Origin: Comamonas denitrificans
GTDB taxonomy: Bacteria > Pseudomonadota > Gammaproteobacteria > Burkholderiales > Burkholderiaceae_C
Direction: 5' to 3'
Assembly (NCBI RefSeq): GCF_017368815.1
Contig: NZ_JAFNME010000003.1
Span: 99,900-163,899 of the forward strand
DNA: 64,000 bases
Both the position numbers and the translations under genes were made by a program. The notes under the pieces were generated by a model. The model searched no databases. It was not told where the DNA came from and was given only the letters and a program-made list of their open reading frames with translations. Of the stretch, positions 18,536-28,628 are shown in pieces; the stretch's first letter is position 1; each line of letters opens with the position of its first letter.

Positions 18536-19887
18536 GCGGCATCTCCGGGGCGGGCAGTGGCAGGGGCGCGATCACTGCCACTGTCGCTGTCACTGTGTTC
18601 GGTCAGCACGGCAGGCAGGTCGGTCTGACCGGATGGGAATTCGGGGTTGAGCTTGAGCGGCGGGCGCTCGTCTTGCGGCGGCAGCAGCGGCGGGGTGTCG
18701 CGGTCCAAAAAGCGCAGCAAGGTGGTGCGGCTGATCACGCCCAGGTAGCGCTCTTGCGCATCAATGACCGGCAGGGCAAAGGGCAGCGAGGCGGCCAAGC
18801 CAAACAAATCGGCCACGGGTGTCTCGGCCTGGATGGGGGTGACCTGGGGCAAAAATGCACGCTGCAGCCCCAGGGGGCCTTGGTGCCCGCGCAAGGCATC
18901 GCGCAGCGATTGGGAGGAGACCACGCCCATGAAGCGCTTGTTGGTGCTGAGCACGTAGGCGTACTCATAGTCCATGTCTTCCATCAGGCGCAGCGTGGCA
19001 CGGCAGCCGCGGTCGGCCTGTTCGGAAAACACCGTCAGCGCTTGGCGGGCAATGTCCCCGGCTTTGAACACCACCGAGGCATCCACCCCTTGCACAAAGC
19101 TGCGCACGTAGTCGTCGGCCGGTTCGCGCAGGATTTCGTCGGGCGTGCCCACCTGCACCACGTGGCCATCTTTCATGATGGCGATGCGGTCGCCAATGCG
19201 CATGGCCTCGTCCAGATCGTGCGAGATAAAGACGATGGTGCGGCGCTTGATCTGCTGCAGGCGCAGCAGCTCGGACTGCATCTCGGTGCGGATGATGGGG
19301 TCCAGGGCGGAGAAGGCCTCGTCCATCAGCAAGATGGCGGGGTCGGCCGCCAGGGCGCGGGCCAGGCCGACGCGCTGCTGCATGCCGCCGGACAGCTCAT
19401 CGGGGTAGCTGGCCCCCCAGCCGGCCAAGCCCACTTGCTCCAGCGCGGCTTCGGCCGCTTGCTGGCGCTGGGCTTTGTCCACCCCGGCCAGCTCCAGACC
19501 AAAGGCGGTGTTGTCCTGCACCGTCATGTGCGGCATCAGTGCAAAGGATTGAAACACCATGGAAATGTCTTTGCGCCGCAGCTCGCGCAGGGCTTTGTCG
19601 TCCAGGGCGTTGATGTCCTGGCCGTCGATCAGGATGCGCCCGGCCGTCGGCTCGATCAAGCGGTTGAGCATGCGCACCAAGGTGGATTTGCCCGAGCCCG
19701 ACAGGCCCATGACGACGAATATTTCTCCAGCCTGGATGTCAAAGTGCGCGTCAAACACGCCAATGGACTGGCCGGTTTTTTCAAGAATGTGCTGTTTGGA
19801 ATGCCCTTGGCGCACCAGCTCCAGCGCGTGCTGGGGTTTGTCACCAAAGACTTTGAAAACATGCTCGATGTGGATGGATTTAGCCAC
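18532..19887 (-). CDS. proV: Glycine betaine/proline ABC transporter ATP-binding protein with CBS domains
   Basis: ATPase of the ProVWX importer. Start set at GTG 19887 ([17 protein letters not shown], preceded by AGAGGACA), 451 aa; the longer frame upstream has no homology-like content. Walker [10 protein letters not shown], signature [14 protein letters not shown], Walker [15 protein letters not shown] and His switch [11 protein letters not shown] are all intact. C-terminal tandem CBS domains (about 285-405) probably sense ionic strength or nucleotide, as in OpuAA. The last about 45 residues are low-complexity Asp/Ser/Pro-rich. Confidence 0.95.
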   Translation of the reverse strand: MAKSIHIEHVFKVFGDKPQHALELVRQGHSKQHILEKTGQSIGVFDAHFDIQAGEIFVVMGLSGSGKSTLVRMLNRLIEPTAGRILIDGQDINALDDKALRELRRKDISMVFQSFALMPHMTVQDNTAFGLELAGVDKAQRQQAAEAALEQVGLAGWGASYPDELSGGMQQRVGLARALAADPAILLMDEAFSALDPIIRTEMQSELLRLQQIKRRTIVFISHDLDEAMRIGDRIAIMKDGHVVQVGTPDEILREPADDYVRSFVQGVDASVVFKAGDIARQALTVFSEQADRGCRATLRLMEDMDYEYAYVLSTNKRFMGVVSSQSLRDALRGHQGPLGLQRAFLPQVTPIQAETPVADLFGLAASLPFALPVIDAQERYLGVISRTTLLRFLDRDTPPLLPPQDERPPLKLNPEFPSGQTDLPAVLTEHSDSDSGSDRAPATARPGDAA

Positions 19888-20552
19888 TGGTTGTCCTCTT
19901 TTGTTGAATGTTGTCGAGGGTTGAACACAGTGCAGCCGACCGCTTGCCAAGCAAACGGTATGCCTACACGAGAAACCAATTTTTTGAAAGCGACCAGCAC
20001 ACCGCACAAGCTACTGTGCGTGAAGAACCACAAAGACGGCCAAGCAAGCCGCCGGGTCGAGTCCGCATGGTGCCCAGAAAGCACGCAAGGACTGCTGTGA
20101 AAGGAGTTGGTGAGAAGCAACCAACGGCAAAAGACCGCCAGGCACTTTTCGCCAGATCCCAAGCCTGCCGTAGGCATTGCCAGGGAAGAAAAGTCCGTGC
20201 ACCAGAGCCAAAAAATTGGCCTGTGGCAGCGCCTGAATCCGTAAGACACACAGGCAGCTACCGGGTCGTTCCGCTGCGAAAGCAGTGGATTACCTGCATG
20301 GCAGGTTGTTAAGAGGGTGTTAATTGTATTGATTGAGTGTTAAAAAGTCAATGATCTTTTTCTGAATGAGGCAAAAAAGGGTGTTTTACGGGTTTTCCCG
20401 GAACGAAACGAGGCTTCAAATCTTGCGTTTCGTCAGTAGGCTGTAAGTCCCTAGGGCGACAGTAACTAGCGTTTAGTCGCTTGGATTGATATCGCGCGTG
20501 GGGCATCAGCCAAAGTGGCTAGAGAGTCAAAAAATTTTTAAGGAGACAACGC
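19888..20552. other. Long divergent intergenic region between proV and acs
   Basis: 665 bp without a convincing gene; the small frames here have no start/RBS or family features. It contains two compact hairpins on the plus strand: CCGCTGC-GAAA-GCAGTGG with a GNRA-type loop, and CCTGC-ATG-GCAGG, both within about 20270-20310. It also has an 8+8 bp inverted repeat ACGAAACG/CGTTTCGT (20403-20410 and 20426-20433) about 120 bp before acs. The osmotic promoter of proVW and the acs promoter must lie here, but I cannot place -35/-10 boxes with confidence. Confidence 0.6.
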
Positions 20553-22544
20553 ATGTCATCGAATGCAATCCAGTCTGTTCTGGTTGAAAACCGTGTTTTT
20601 CCCCCTTCGGAAGCCGTGCAAAAAGCCGCCCGTATTTCTGGCATGGCCAATTACCAAGCCCTGTGCGCAGAGGCTGAAAACGACTACGAAGGTTTCTGGG
20701 CCCGCCTGGCCCGTGAAAACGTGGTGTGGAGCAAACCCTTCACCCAGATCCTGGATGAAAGCAATGCCCCGTTCTACAAGTGGTTTGCCGATGGTGAGTT
20801 GAACGCCAGCGCCAACAGCCTGGACCGCCACATGGGCACCCCCACCGAGAACAAAACCGCCATCATTTTTGAAGCCGACGATGGCCAGGTCACCAAAGTC
20901 ACCTACCGCGAACTGCTGGACCGGGTGAGCCAGTTTGCCAATGGCCTGAAAGCACGGGGCGTGAAAAAAGGCGACCGCGTGCTGCTGTACATGCCCATGA
21001 CCATCGAAGGCGTGGTGGCCATGCAGGCCTGCGCCCGCTTGGGGGCCACCCACAGCGTGGTGTTTGGCGGCTTCTCGGCCAAGGCGGTGCAAGAGCGCAT
21101 TGTTGATGTGGGTGCGGTGGCCGTCATCACGGCCAACTACCAAATGCGGGGTGGTAAAGAGCTGCCCCTGAAAGCCATCGTGGACGAAGCCATTGCCATG
21201 GGCGGCTGCGAGAGCATCAAAAACGTGTTCGTGTACGAGCGCACCGCTTCGCCCTACGCCAAGGAAGCGGGCCGCGACGTGCCTTTCTCCGAGCTGCTGG
21301 CTGGCCAATCGACCGATTGCCCGCCCGTGCCCGTGAATGCCGAGCATCCTCTGTTTGTGCTCTACACCAGCGGCTCCACCGGCAAGCCCAAGGGCGTGCA
21401 GCACTCCACCGGCGGCTACATGCTGTGGGCACGCCAAACCATGCGTTGGTCGTTTGACGTGCAGGACAGCGATGTCTTCTGGTGCACGGCCGACATTGGC
21501 TGGATCACCGGCCACACCTATGTGGCTTACGGCCCGTTGGCCGCAGGGGCCACGCAAATCGTCTTTGAAGGCGTGCCCACCTACCCCAATGCGGGCCGCT
21601 TCTGGCAGATGATTGAGCGCCACAAGTGCACCATTTTCTACACCGCGCCGACGGCCATCCGCTCGCTGATCAAGGCCTCGGAAGCCGATGCTGCCGTACA
21701 CCCCAATGCCTCTGACCTGAGCAGCCTGCGCATCCTGGGTTCGGTCGGTGAGCCGATCAACCCCGAAGCCTGGATGTGGTACTACAAACACGTGGGCCAA
21801 GAGCGCTGCCCGATCGTCGATACCTTCTGGCAGACCGAAAACGGCGGCCACATGATCACGCCGCTGCCCGGTGCCACGCCGCTGGTGCCTGGTTCTTGCA
21901 CGCTGCCGCTGCCTGGCATCACCGCCGCCATCGTGGACGAGGCCGGGCATGACCTGCCTAACGGTGCAGGCGGCATGCTGGTGGTCAAGCGCCCCTGGCC
22001 TTCGATGATTCGCAACATCTGGGGCGACCCCGAGCGTTTCAAGAAAAGCTATTTCCCTGAGGAGCTGGGTGGCAAAACCTACCTGGCTGGCGACGGTGCC
22101 GTGCGCAGCGAAGACCGGGGTTACTTCCGCATCACGGGCCGCATTGATGATGTGCTGAACGTTTCGGGCCACCGCATGGGCACCATGGAGATCGAATCGG
22201 CCCTGGTGGCCAAGACCGATCTGGTGGCCGAAGCCGCCGTGGTGGGCCGCCCGGACGATCTGACGGGCGAGGCTATTTGCGCCTTCGTGGTCTTGAAGCG
22301 CCCCGTGCCGACCGGCGACGAGGCCAAAGCCATTGCCAAAGAGTTGCGCGACTGGGTGGCCAAAGAAATTGGGCCGATTGCCAAGCCCAAGGACATCCGT
22401 TTTGGCGAGAACCTGCCCAAAACCCGCTCCGGCAAAATCATGCGCCGTCTGCTGCGCTCGCTGGCCAAGGGCGAGACCATCACCCAAGACACCAGCACGC
22501 TGGAGAACCCTGCCATCCTCGATCAGTTGGCCAATACCAACTGA
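20553..22544 (+). CDS. acs: Acetyl-CoA synthetase (acetate-CoA ligase)
   Basis: Activates acetate to acetyl-CoA via acetyl-AMP. 663 aa with strong AAGGAGA before the ATG. The adenylation motifs are present: P-loop [18 protein letters not shown], core [25 protein letters not shown], hinge [21 protein letters not shown]. The C-terminal Lys acetylation/catalytic site is [16 protein letters not shown]. Followed by a clear terminator. Works with the TCA genes nearby to feed acetate, including that formed by the aldehyde dehydrogenase at 25.7-27.2 kb. Confidence 0.97.
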   Translation: MSSNAIQSVLVENRVFPPSEAVQKAARISGMANYQALCAEAENDYEGFWARLARENVVWSKPFTQILDESNAPFYKWFADGELNASANSLDRHMGTPTENKTAIIFEADDGQVTKVTYRELLDRVSQFANGLKARGVKKGDRVLLYMPMTIEGVVAMQACARLGATHSVVFGGFSAKAVQERIVDVGAVAVITANYQMRGGKELPLKAIVDEAIAMGGCESIKNVFVYERTASPYAKEAGRDVPFSELLAGQSTDCPPVPVNAEHPLFVLYTSGSTGKPKGVQHSTGGYMLWARQTMRWSFDVQDSDVFWCTADIGWITGHTYVAYGPLAAGATQIVFEGVPTYPNAGRFWQMIERHKCTIFYTAPTAIRSLIKASEADAAVHPNASDLSSLRILGSVGEPINPEAWMWYYKHVGQERCPIVDTFWQTENGGHMITPLPGATPLVPGSCTLPLPGITAAIVDEAGHDLPNGAGGMLVVKRPWPSMIRNIWGDPERFKKSYFPEELGGKTYLAGDGAVRSEDRGYFRITGRIDDVLNVSGHRMGTMEIESALVAKTDLVAEAAVVGRPDDLTGEAICAFVVLKRPVPTGDEAKAIAKELRDWVAKEIGPIAKPKDIRFGENLPKTRSGKIMRRLLRSLAKGETITQDTSTLENPAILDQLANTN

Positions 22545-22594
22545 TGAATGCTTGAACGGCACGCTCCGCGCGGGCGGTGCCGGGCCATAGACAA

Positions 22595-22628
22595 AAGCCA
22601 CCTTGATTTTTCAGGGTGGCTTTTTTAT
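22595..22628 (+). terminator. Intrinsic terminator of acs
   Basis: Twelve-base-pair stem AAGCCACCTTGA / TCAGGGTGGCTT (one G-T pair) with a TTTT loop, followed by TTTTTTA. Confidence 0.92.
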
Positions 22629-22688
22629 CTGGGCATCTGCCGTCACAATGCGCACTATTTTGAGAGAAAACTATCAGGAGTTTGGACT

Positions 22689-23174
22689 ATGAAAGCACGC
22701 ACCGCCTTGCTGGTTCTGATTGTGGCCTTGCTGGGGTATTTGGCCTTTTTTAACTTTTCCACCTTGGCGCAAGACGTGCCGATGTCGCTCGGCTTTACCG
22801 AGGTACACGGCCCTCTGGGCTTGGTCATGCTGGCGTTGTACGCCTTGATGGCCGCGATTTTCTTGGCCTATGTGATTGCCATGCAGGCCACTTGGCTGCT
22901 GGAAGTGCGTGCGCACAACAAAGCCCTGCAGGCGCAGCGTGAGCTGGCCGAAAAAGCCGAAATCTCCCGCTTTACCGAGTTGCGTGGGGCGCTGGATGAC
23001 AAGCAAACACAATGGGAAAAGCGCGTGATGGAGCGCCTTGATGCCCTGGAAAATCACCTCAAAGCCCGCGCCGAAGAAAGTGACAACGTGCACGCTGCGT
23101 ACCTGGGCCAGCTTGAAGAGCAGCTGCGCAATCAGCCGGGCAAGGAGTCGCCCCCTGCGCTGGGCCAGCAATAG
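22689..23174 (+). CDS. LapA/DUF1049-like inner-membrane protein
   Basis: 161 aa from MKARTALLVLIVALLGYLAFF; the longer frame was rejected because TCAGGAG precedes this ATG. Two membrane helices (residues about 4-24 and 42-67) flank a short loop with VPMSLGFTEVHGPLGLVML. A cytoplasmic coiled coil rich in Ala/Glu/Lys follows (about 75-130). This layout is that of LapA (lipopolysaccharide assembly protein A)-type small membrane proteins. Function is unproven. Independent of acs, since a terminator separates them. Confidence 0.7.
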   Translation: MKARTALLVLIVALLGYLAFFNFSTLAQDVPMSLGFTEVHGPLGLVMLALYALMAAIFLAYVIAMQATWLLEVRAHNKALQAQRELAEKAEISRFTELRGALDDKQTQWEKRVMERLDALENHLKARAEESDNVHAAYLGQLEEQLRNQPGKESPPALGQQ

Positions 23175-23200
23175 CAGGCAATAAAGAGGGCGTTGCCCTA

Positions 23201-23364
23201 AGAACGTGTTCACAATCTCCTCGCGGGTGTGCAGTCGCGGTCTCGGGCGGTCTGCGGCGTTGCAAATCCTCGCCATAGCTACGGCTATGTCTGTGGTTTG
23301 CGCCTTGCAGCCCATCCCGATCCGCATCCCGCACCCCTTCGCGTGGAGATCATGAACACGTTCT
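23201..23364. repeat. 164-bp inverted-end repeat B1 (MITE-like)
   Basis: Begins AGAACGTGTTCACAATCTCC and ends GGAGATCATGAACACGTTCT, terminal inverted repeats of about 20 bp. An inner imperfect palindrome is centred on CATAGCTACGGCTATG (23274-23289). A second copy with the same layout is at 41028-41188. No coding capacity. The right end provides the stop codon (TAG) of the minus-strand regulator gene. Confidence 0.85.
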
Positions 23365-25297
23365 AAAACTGGTTTGCGTTCTTAGGCAAGGGGAGAAGCC
23401 CCTTCTTGCGGTAGAAGGTGTTGCGTGAAATTCCGAGGACTTTGGCCGCTGCCGAGACGTTTCCTTGGTGCTCAGCCAGGGCCTGGGCCATGCGCTGCAA
23501 GGTCAGGTCGTTCAGCTTATGGGTTTCTTGGCCGAAATCGAAATTTTCCATAGCTGTTGGCGCTTTGTGTTCAACGGTTTCTTGGTAATCATCCAGAAAA
23601 TCATCGGGTAAATCTGCGCAAGTCACTATGCTTTCTTCTTCTGCCGTTGCGCAGGCCATGACGCAGGCGGTGCGCAGCACATTGTGCAGTTGGCGCACAT
23701 TGCCTGGCCAGGGGTAGCTGAGAAAGCGCTGTAGAACCTCGGGGGCCAGGGTGCAGGTGGCCCCTTCGGGCTGCACGGCTTGTAGCACTTTGGCAATCAC
23801 GGCAGGTAAATCGGTGCGTTCGCGCAGAGCGGGCAGGCGTACGGCCAAGCCGTTGAGGCGGTAGTACAGGTCTTCGCGGAACAGGCCCTGGTTGATGCGG
23901 GCCTTCAAGTCTTGGTGCGTGGCGCAGACCACGGCAATGTCGATGGGGATGTCCTTTTCGCTGCCCAGCGGGCTGATGCGCCGCTCCTGCAGCACGCGCA
24001 GCAGCCGCGCCTGCAGGGACAGGGGCATGTCGCCAATCTCATCCAAAAATAGTGTGCCGCCGTGCGCCTGGGCGATTTTGCCGACGGCGCCCTTCTTGCG
24101 GGCACCGGTAAACGCGCCATCGGCGTAGCCAAAGAGTTCGGCCTCAATCAGCGATTCAGGAATGCTCGCGCAGTTCACCGCAATAAATGGCTGGTTGGCC
24201 CGGGCTGAGTCCTGGTGCCAAGCGCGGGCCAGTAAATCCTTGCCGGTGCCGGTTTCGCCCAGCAGCATGACGGGGATGTTTTTGTCCAGCACTTTACGCA
24301 GCCGGGCAATGGTGTGCGCCAGCTGCGTGTCGCCCGTGTCCAGGTATTGCAGGTGGGAGAGCCGCTGGGGCAGGGTGGTGGGGGTGTTGTGGGGTGCTGC
24401 GGCCGTTGTGGGGCGCTGCACGGCCTCGGTAGAAGGCGGTAGATGGATGCGGCAAGCAACCAAAACACCGCTCTCCAGCATGAGTTGCTGCGCGCAGGCT
24501 TGTAACAGCTCGGTCAGTGGGTGGCGAAACAGCATGGAAAAGTGCTGTGTAGGGACTGATTGGGGCTGCGCATCGGTCAAGCTGCATTGAAATTGGGCAC
24601 TGCGGTTAAGGCTGAGCAACTGCCCATCGGGCGAGAAAACGGCGATGCCTTCCATCAGGGTGCCCAAAAATTCGGGCCGTGCATGAAAGTGAAGGCGAAT
24701 GGCCTGCGGAAACTGCGCCGCCAGCATCTGGTTTTCCAGCATCTGCACCGACATGCGCACCAGCGCCAGGGTGTGCGGGTGGTGACGGTGGTGTTCACTG
24801 GTTACGTCCAGCGCCCCCATGAGTTGCCCATGTGGCCCAAAAATGGGGGCACATGCGCAGGCCAGGCTGTGGTTGGCCTGCAGAAAGTGTTCGGCCCCTT
24901 GCACGGTGATGGCTTGGCGTTCTTGCAGCGCGGTGCCAATGGCGTTGGTGCCCTGGGCCTGTTCTGACCAATCAACCCCAGGGACCAGGGCCACTTGGTC
25001 TGCCTTGGGCAGAAAATCGCGGTCGCCCAGGCTGTGCAGTACCAGGCCACTGGCTGAAGTTAGCACCAAGATGCTGCCGGTATTGTTGATTTGGCTGAAC
25101 AAATGCTCCATTACCGGGGTGGCGTGCTGGCACAGAAAGCGGTGCTGATCGAGGGCATCGCGCAGCGCCCCCGAGGCCAGCCGCTGGTAATCTGGCGCAT
25201 CCCGCAAGGCCAAGCCGTAGCGCAGCGAACGCTCATGTGCCAACGTGAGCAGGTGCGCATGGTCGGCAGAGGCCAGGGCCGTGGAGTGCAAGGACAT
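23363..25297 (-). CDS. AcoR-like sigma-54-dependent activator (GAF, AAA+, Fis-type HTH)
   Basis: 644 aa enhancer-binding protein. An N-terminal GAF-type sensor (about 60-190) precedes the AAA+ sigma-54 domain (about 325-560), which has Walker [14 protein letters not shown], the intact GAFTGA loop ([12 protein letters not shown]), Walker [14 protein letters not shown] and the R-finger region [13 protein letters not shown] Fis-type HTH closes the protein ([31 protein letters not shown]). No receiver domain, as in AcoR of acetoin or aldehyde/alcohol catabolism. The gene follows the aldehyde dehydrogenase on the same strand, which has a -24/-12 promoter. So it probably activates that gene in response to a small ligand (inference). 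Its stop lies in repeat B1. Confidence 0.88.
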   Translation of the reverse strand: MSLHSTALASADHAHLLTLAHERSLRYGLALRDAPDYQRLASGALRDALDQHRFLCQHATPVMEHLFSQINNTGSILVLTSASGLVLHSLGDRDFLPKADQVALVPGVDWSEQAQGTNAIGTALQERQAITVQGAEHFLQANHSLACACAPIFGPHGQLMGALDVTSEHHRHHPHTLALVRMSVQMLENQMLAAQFPQAIRLHFHARPEFLGTLMEGIAVFSPDGQLLSLNRSAQFQCSLTDAQPQSVPTQHFSMLFRHPLTELLQACAQQLMLESGVLVACRIHLPPSTEAVQRPTTAAAPHNTPTTLPQRLSHLQYLDTGDTQLAHTIARLRKVLDKNIPVMLLGETGTGKDLLARAWHQDSARANQPFIAVNCASIPESLIEAELFGYADGAFTGARKKGAVGKIAQAHGGTLFLDEIGDMPLSLQARLLRVLQERRISPLGSEKDIPIDIAVVCATHQDLKARINQGLFREDLYYRLNGLAVRLPALRERTDLPAVIAKVLQAVQPEGATCTLAPEVLQRFLSYPWPGNVRQLHNVLRTACVMACATAEEESIVTCADLPDDFLDDYQETVEHKAPTAMENFDFGQETHKLNDLTLQRMAQALAEHQGNVSAAAKVLGISRNTFYRKKGLLPLPKNANQF

Positions 25298-25406
25298 ACA
25301 GATTTCCCCAAAAAAAAACTACGCTCTTAGCGACGTAACCGGCCCAGTGTGCCCGCCACAGAACGCGTGAACAAGCTGGATATCCCCCAAATTTCTTGTT
25401 TTTAAT

Positions 25407-25482
25407 AGCTTTTTACGCTTGATTTGCGTCAATTTAAAGGTATTTAGTTATTAATTCCTTTGTTTGTAAAGCGGAATAAGCT
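25407..25482. repeat. 76-bp palindromic element A3
   Basis: Starts AGCTTTTTACGCTT and ends AAGCGGAATAAGCT (inverted, 11 of 14 positions). AT-rich interior with TTAAAGGTATTTAG / TTAATTCCTTTG. Located between the aldehyde dehydrogenase and its regulator; the only intergenic copy not directly after a stop codon. Confidence 0.8.
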
Positions 25483-25497
25483 CCTTTTTTTATATCA

Positions 25498-25533
25498 AAT
25501 AAAAAATCCCAGCACAAATTTGTACCGGGATTT
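25498..25533 (-). terminator. Probable terminator after the aldehyde dehydrogenase
   Basis: Minus strand: AAATCCC(GG) ... GGGATTT arms enclosing ACAAATTTGT, followed by a T-run (plus-strand A at 25498-25506). The remaining intergenic stretch 25298-25666 holds elements A3 and B3 and a further hairpin at 25605-25626. Confidence 0.65.
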
Positions 25534-25604
25534 CTGGTGGATGCGATGGGCTTGACCGGCCAGTCTGTGTGGGTGGCGTACAGGTCGGTGTGGCTTTGTC
25601 AAAA

Positions 25605-25626
25605 GCCAGCGCAGTACTACGCTGGC
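25605..25626 (-). terminator. Hairpin 40 bp after the aldehyde dehydrogenase stop
   Basis: GCCAGCG and CGCTGGC arms with an 8-nt loop; on the minus strand it is followed by TTTTG. May be the first of two termination structures for the aldehyde dehydrogenase transcript. Confidence 0.5.
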
Positions 25627-25629
25627 GCT

Positions 25630-25668
25630 GAGATGGCGAACACGTGCTTAGAACGTGTTCACGATCTT
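25630..25668. repeat. Compact 39-bp copy B3 of the AGAACGTGTT repeat (ends only)
   Basis: GAGATGGCGAACACGTGCT is followed directly by TAGAACGTGTTCACGATCTT: the right and left ends of the larger repeat family placed back to back without the interior, forming one hairpin. Its edge contributes to the TAA stop (25667-25669) of the aldehyde dehydrogenase. Confidence 0.7.
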
Positions 25669-27193
25669 AGAAAAAGCCCAGCGCTTGCGGGTTGTAGCTG
25701 ACCAGCAGGTTCTTGGTCTGCTGGTAGTTGGACAGTGCCAGCTTGTGCGTTTCGCGGCCGATGCCCGATTTCTTGTAGCCGCCAAAGGCGGCGTGCGCCG
25801 GGTAGAGGTGGTAGCAGTTGGTCCACACGCGGCCGGCTTGGATGGCGCGGCCCATGTGGTAGGCGACGGTGCCGTTGCGGCTCCAGACGCCTGCGCCTAG
25901 GCCGAACTCGCTGTCGTTGGCGATGCGCACGGCATCTTCCACATCTTTGAAGGTGGTGACGGAGGCGACGGGGCCAAAAATTTCTTCCTGGAACACGCGC
26001 ATGTCGTTTTTGCCGTACAGCAGTGTGGGTTTGACGAAGAAGCCATCGTTGATTTGTCCACCGGCCCGCAGGCGCTCACCGCCGGTCAGGCACTGGGCCC
26101 CTTCTTGGCGGCCAATTTCCACGTAGCCCAGGATGCGCTCGAGTTGCGCTTGCGACACTTGCGCTCCGACCATGGTGGATTTGTCCAGCGGGTGGCCTTG
26201 CTTCATGGCTTCGACCCGGGCCACGGCGCGTTCCATAAAGCGCTCATAGATCGACTCTTGCACCAAGATGCGTGAGGGGCAGGTGCAGACTTCGCCTTGG
26301 TTGAAGGCGAACATCGAGAAGCCCTCCAGCGCCTTGTCAAAGAATTCGTCATCAGCATCCATCACATCGGCAAAGAAGATGTTCGGGCTCTTGCCACCCA
26401 GCTCCACGGTGGAGGGGATGAGGTTGTCGGCGGCAGCGTGCAGGATGCGCTGGCCCACAGGGGTGGAGCCGGTGAAGGCAATTTTGGCAATGCGCTTGCT
26501 GGTGGCCAGCGCCTCGCCAGCCTCTTTGCCGTAGCCATTGACGATGTTGAGCACGCCGGGCGGCAGCAGGTCGGCAATCAGGTCCATCAGCACCAGAATG
26601 GACGCGGGGGTTTGCTCGGCTGGTTTCATCACTACGCAGCAGCCAGCGGCCAGGGCGGGGGCCAGTTTCCAGCAGGCCATCAGCAGGGGAAAGTTCCAGG
26701 GAATGATTTGCCCGACCACGCCAATGGGCTCATTGAAGTGGTAGGCCACGGTTTTGGAGTCAATTTCCGAGATCGTGCCCTCTTGCGCACGGATGCAGCC
26801 GGCAAAGTAGCGAAAGTGGTCAATGCCCAGGGGAACGTCGGCGGCGGTGGTTTCGCGCAGCGGTTTGCCGTTGTCGATGGTTTCTGCGGTGGCCAGCAGG
26901 TCGATGTTTTGCTCCATGCGGTCGGCAATTTTCAGCAGGATCAGTGAGCGCTCGGCCACCGAGGTTTTGCCCCATTTTTCCTGTGCAGCGTGGGCGGCAT
27001 CCAGTGCCAGGTTGATATCGGCCGCGTCGGATTGCGCCACTTTGCAAAAGGGTTTGCCGGTAATGGGCGATACATTGTCAAAGTAACGCCCGGCAACGGG
27101 GGCCACCCATTTGCCGCCAATGAAATTGTCGTACTGGGTGCGGTAAGGGAAGGAAAGATCGAGGTTGAAGCGCTTGAATTCAAACATGTCCAT
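25667..27193 (-). CDS. NAD-dependent aldehyde dehydrogenase (AldB/ExaC-type)
   Basis: Oxidises aldehydes, probably acetaldehyde, to the acid. 508 aa, near the usual length of AldB/ExaC enzymes. Signatures: [20 protein letters not shown], the NAD-binding [13 protein letters not shown], the general-base Glu in [12 protein letters not shown], and the catalytic Cys in [12 protein letters not shown], whose second Cys is typical of acetaldehyde-active members. Start [10 protein letters not shown]; the second Met is possible. A sigma-54 promoter lies 58 bp upstream and an AcoR-like activator gene downstream. Acetate formed could be used by Acs. Confidence 0.93.
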   Translation of the reverse strand: MDMFEFKRFNLDLSFPYRTQYDNFIGGKWVAPVAGRYFDNVSPITGKPFCKVAQSDAADINLALDAAHAAQEKWGKTSVAERSLILLKIADRMEQNIDLLATAETIDNGKPLRETTAADVPLGIDHFRYFAGCIRAQEGTISEIDSKTVAYHFNEPIGVVGQIIPWNFPLLMACWKLAPALAAGCCVVMKPAEQTPASILVLMDLIADLLPPGVLNIVNGYGKEAGEALATSKRIAKIAFTGSTPVGQRILHAAADNLIPSTVELGGKSPNIFFADVMDADDEFFDKALEGFSMFAFNQGEVCTCPSRILVQESIYERFMERAVARVEAMKQGHPLDKSTMVGAQVSQAQLERILGYVEIGRQEGAQCLTGGERLRAGGQINDGFFVKPTLLYGKNDMRVFQEEIFGPVASVTTFKDVEDAVRIANDSEFGLGAGVWSRNGTVAYHMGRAIQAGRVWTNCYHLYPAHAAFGGYKKSGIGRETHKLALSNYQQTKNLLVSYNPQALGFF

Positions 27194-27250
27194 GGTGCGG
27201 TCTCCGAAAGTTTTGGTTTTACAAAGCCGAGAGTCGGCTGCCAGGTATTA

Positions 27251-27266
27251 AGCACATTGCGTGCCA
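27251..27266 (-). promoter_or_regulatory. Sigma-54 (-24/-12) promoter of the aldehyde dehydrogenase
   Basis: On the minus strand the 16-mer reads TGGCACGCAATGTGCT. It has the GG of the -24 box and the GC of the -12 box at the exact consensus spacing (TGGCACG-N4-TTGCW), with only one mismatch in the -12 box. It lies 58 bp upstream of the start codon and matches the presence of a sigma-54 activator gene next door. Confidence 0.82.
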
Positions 27267-27393
27267 AGTTTGATGGCCGCCTTGAAAGCCGCGTATTTAA
27301 GGGGCGAGGGCTGCCCAGCAGGGGCTTGCTGGAGGACAGGTGGGCCCAGCGTGGCGTGGCATTTTGGGACAGTGGTGTGCCAAGTTGGGGGCG

Positions 27394-27413
27394 GCTGTCA
27401 CACAGCTGTCACA
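27394..27413 (+). promoter_or_regulatory. Pho box upstream of pstS
   Basis: CTGTCACACAGCTGTCACAT: two CTGTCAC-type repeats at 11-bp spacing, the PhoB site layout. It lies 68 bp before the pstS ATG. The cognate PhoB/PhoR pair is encoded 4.6 kb downstream in the same run. Confidence 0.9.
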
Positions 27414-27480
27414 TAGCTTGTTTAAATTTGCGTTCGTGGCGAAACGATCCACAAGCACTTTGAACCGAAGGAAAGAAGAG

Positions 27481-28548
27481 ATGACAACCACAGCTACTAC
27501 CAAAGCCTGCACGATCGCAGGGCGGATCTTGAGCATCCTGACTGTTACCGCTGCAGCTTGGGGTGCCCCAGCCTGGGCCCAGCAAGAAGCGACCGGTGCC
27601 GGTGCCAGCTTTCCTGCGCCGCTGTACTCAAAATGGGCGGCCGATTACCACAAGGCCACGGGCGTGAAAATCAACTACCAGTCGGTTGGCTCCAGTGCGG
27701 GTATTAAGCAGATTGAGGCCAAGACGGTGGATTTTGGTGCCTCGGACGAGCCCCTTAAAGATGCCGATTTGCAGGCCAAGGGGTTGGTGCAGTTTCCCAC
27801 CGTGATCGGTGGCATCGTGCCGGTGGTGAATATCAAGGGTATTAAGCCCGGCGAGCTCAAGCTCACGGGCCAGGTGCTTGGCGATATCTACTTGGGCAAA
27901 ATCACCCAATGGGACGACCCTGCTATCGTTGCGCTCAATCCTGGTGTGGCCCTGCCCAGTGCCAAGATCAGCCCGGTGCGCCGTGCCGATGGCTCGGGCA
28001 CGACCTTTGGGTTTACCAACTACCTCTCGAAAGTGAACGCCGAGTGGAAAGAAAAAGTCGGTGAAGGCAAGGCCGTGAACTGGCCGACCGGTGCCGGGGG
28101 TAAGGGTAACGAGGGGGTGGCTGCCTTTGTGGGGCGCTTGGCCAACTCGATTGGCTATGTGGAGTACGCCTACGTCAAGCAAAACAAGCTGACGTATGCC
28201 CAGCTGCAAAACCAGGATGGGAAATATGTGTCGCCCAGCGAAGACTCATTCAAGGCCGCTGCGGCCGGTGCCAACTGGAGCCAGAGCTTCTACCAAATTC
28301 TGACCAATCAGCCCGGTCAGGCTGCGTGGCCCATTACCAGCGCCACCTTCATCTTGATGCACAAGGCCCAAGACAAGCCGGCCCAGGCCCAGGCTTCGCT
28401 CAAGTTCTTTGAGTGGGCGTATAAGTCGGGCGATCAGACCGCTTCGGGTTTGGATTACGTGCCCATGCCGGACAACGTCAAAGACGTGATTTTCAAATCC
28501 TGGGGCAGTATCCAGGACACTGCTGGCAAAAGCATTAACCTGCAGTAA
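27481..28548 (+). CDS. pstS: Phosphate ABC transporter substrate-binding protein
   Basis: Periplasmic phosphate receptor. 355 aa from [17 protein letters not shown], with a GGAAAGAAGAG ribosome site and a signal peptide cut near [11 protein letters not shown]. Phosphate-contact motifs are [34 protein letters not shown] and [16 protein letters not shown] Pho box stands upstream and pstC follows 80 bp downstream. Top gene of the phosphate starvation operon. Confidence 0.97.
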   Translation: MTTTATTKACTIAGRILSILTVTAAAWGAPAWAQQEATGAGASFPAPLYSKWAADYHKATGVKINYQSVGSSAGIKQIEAKTVDFGASDEPLKDADLQAKGLVQFPTVIGGIVPVVNIKGIKPGELKLTGQVLGDIYLGKITQWDDPAIVALNPGVALPSAKISPVRRADGSGTTFGFTNYLSKVNAEWKEKVGEGKAVNWPTGAGGKGNEGVAAFVGRLANSIGYVEYAYVKQNKLTYAQLQNQDGKYVSPSEDSFKAAAAGANWSQSFYQILTNQPGQAAWPITSATFILMHKAQDKPAQAQASLKFFEWAYKSGDQTASGLDYVPMPDNVKDVIFKSWGSIQDTAGKSINLQ

Positions 28549-28628
28549 GCCGTAAGTAATTGGCGGCCGTGCCCGGTGTGCTGTGTGCATCGGGCCGCTG
28601 CTTTGTTTGACTGTGAGTAATCCTCTCC

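Noticed and set aside
19656..20249. Minus-strand open frame upstream of proV
   Set aside because: Runs into the proV coding sequence in another frame, with no start context or family features; treated as intergenic.
20556..22601. 681-codon open frame antisense to acs
   Set aside because: Shadow of acs; no recognisable domain or ribosome site.
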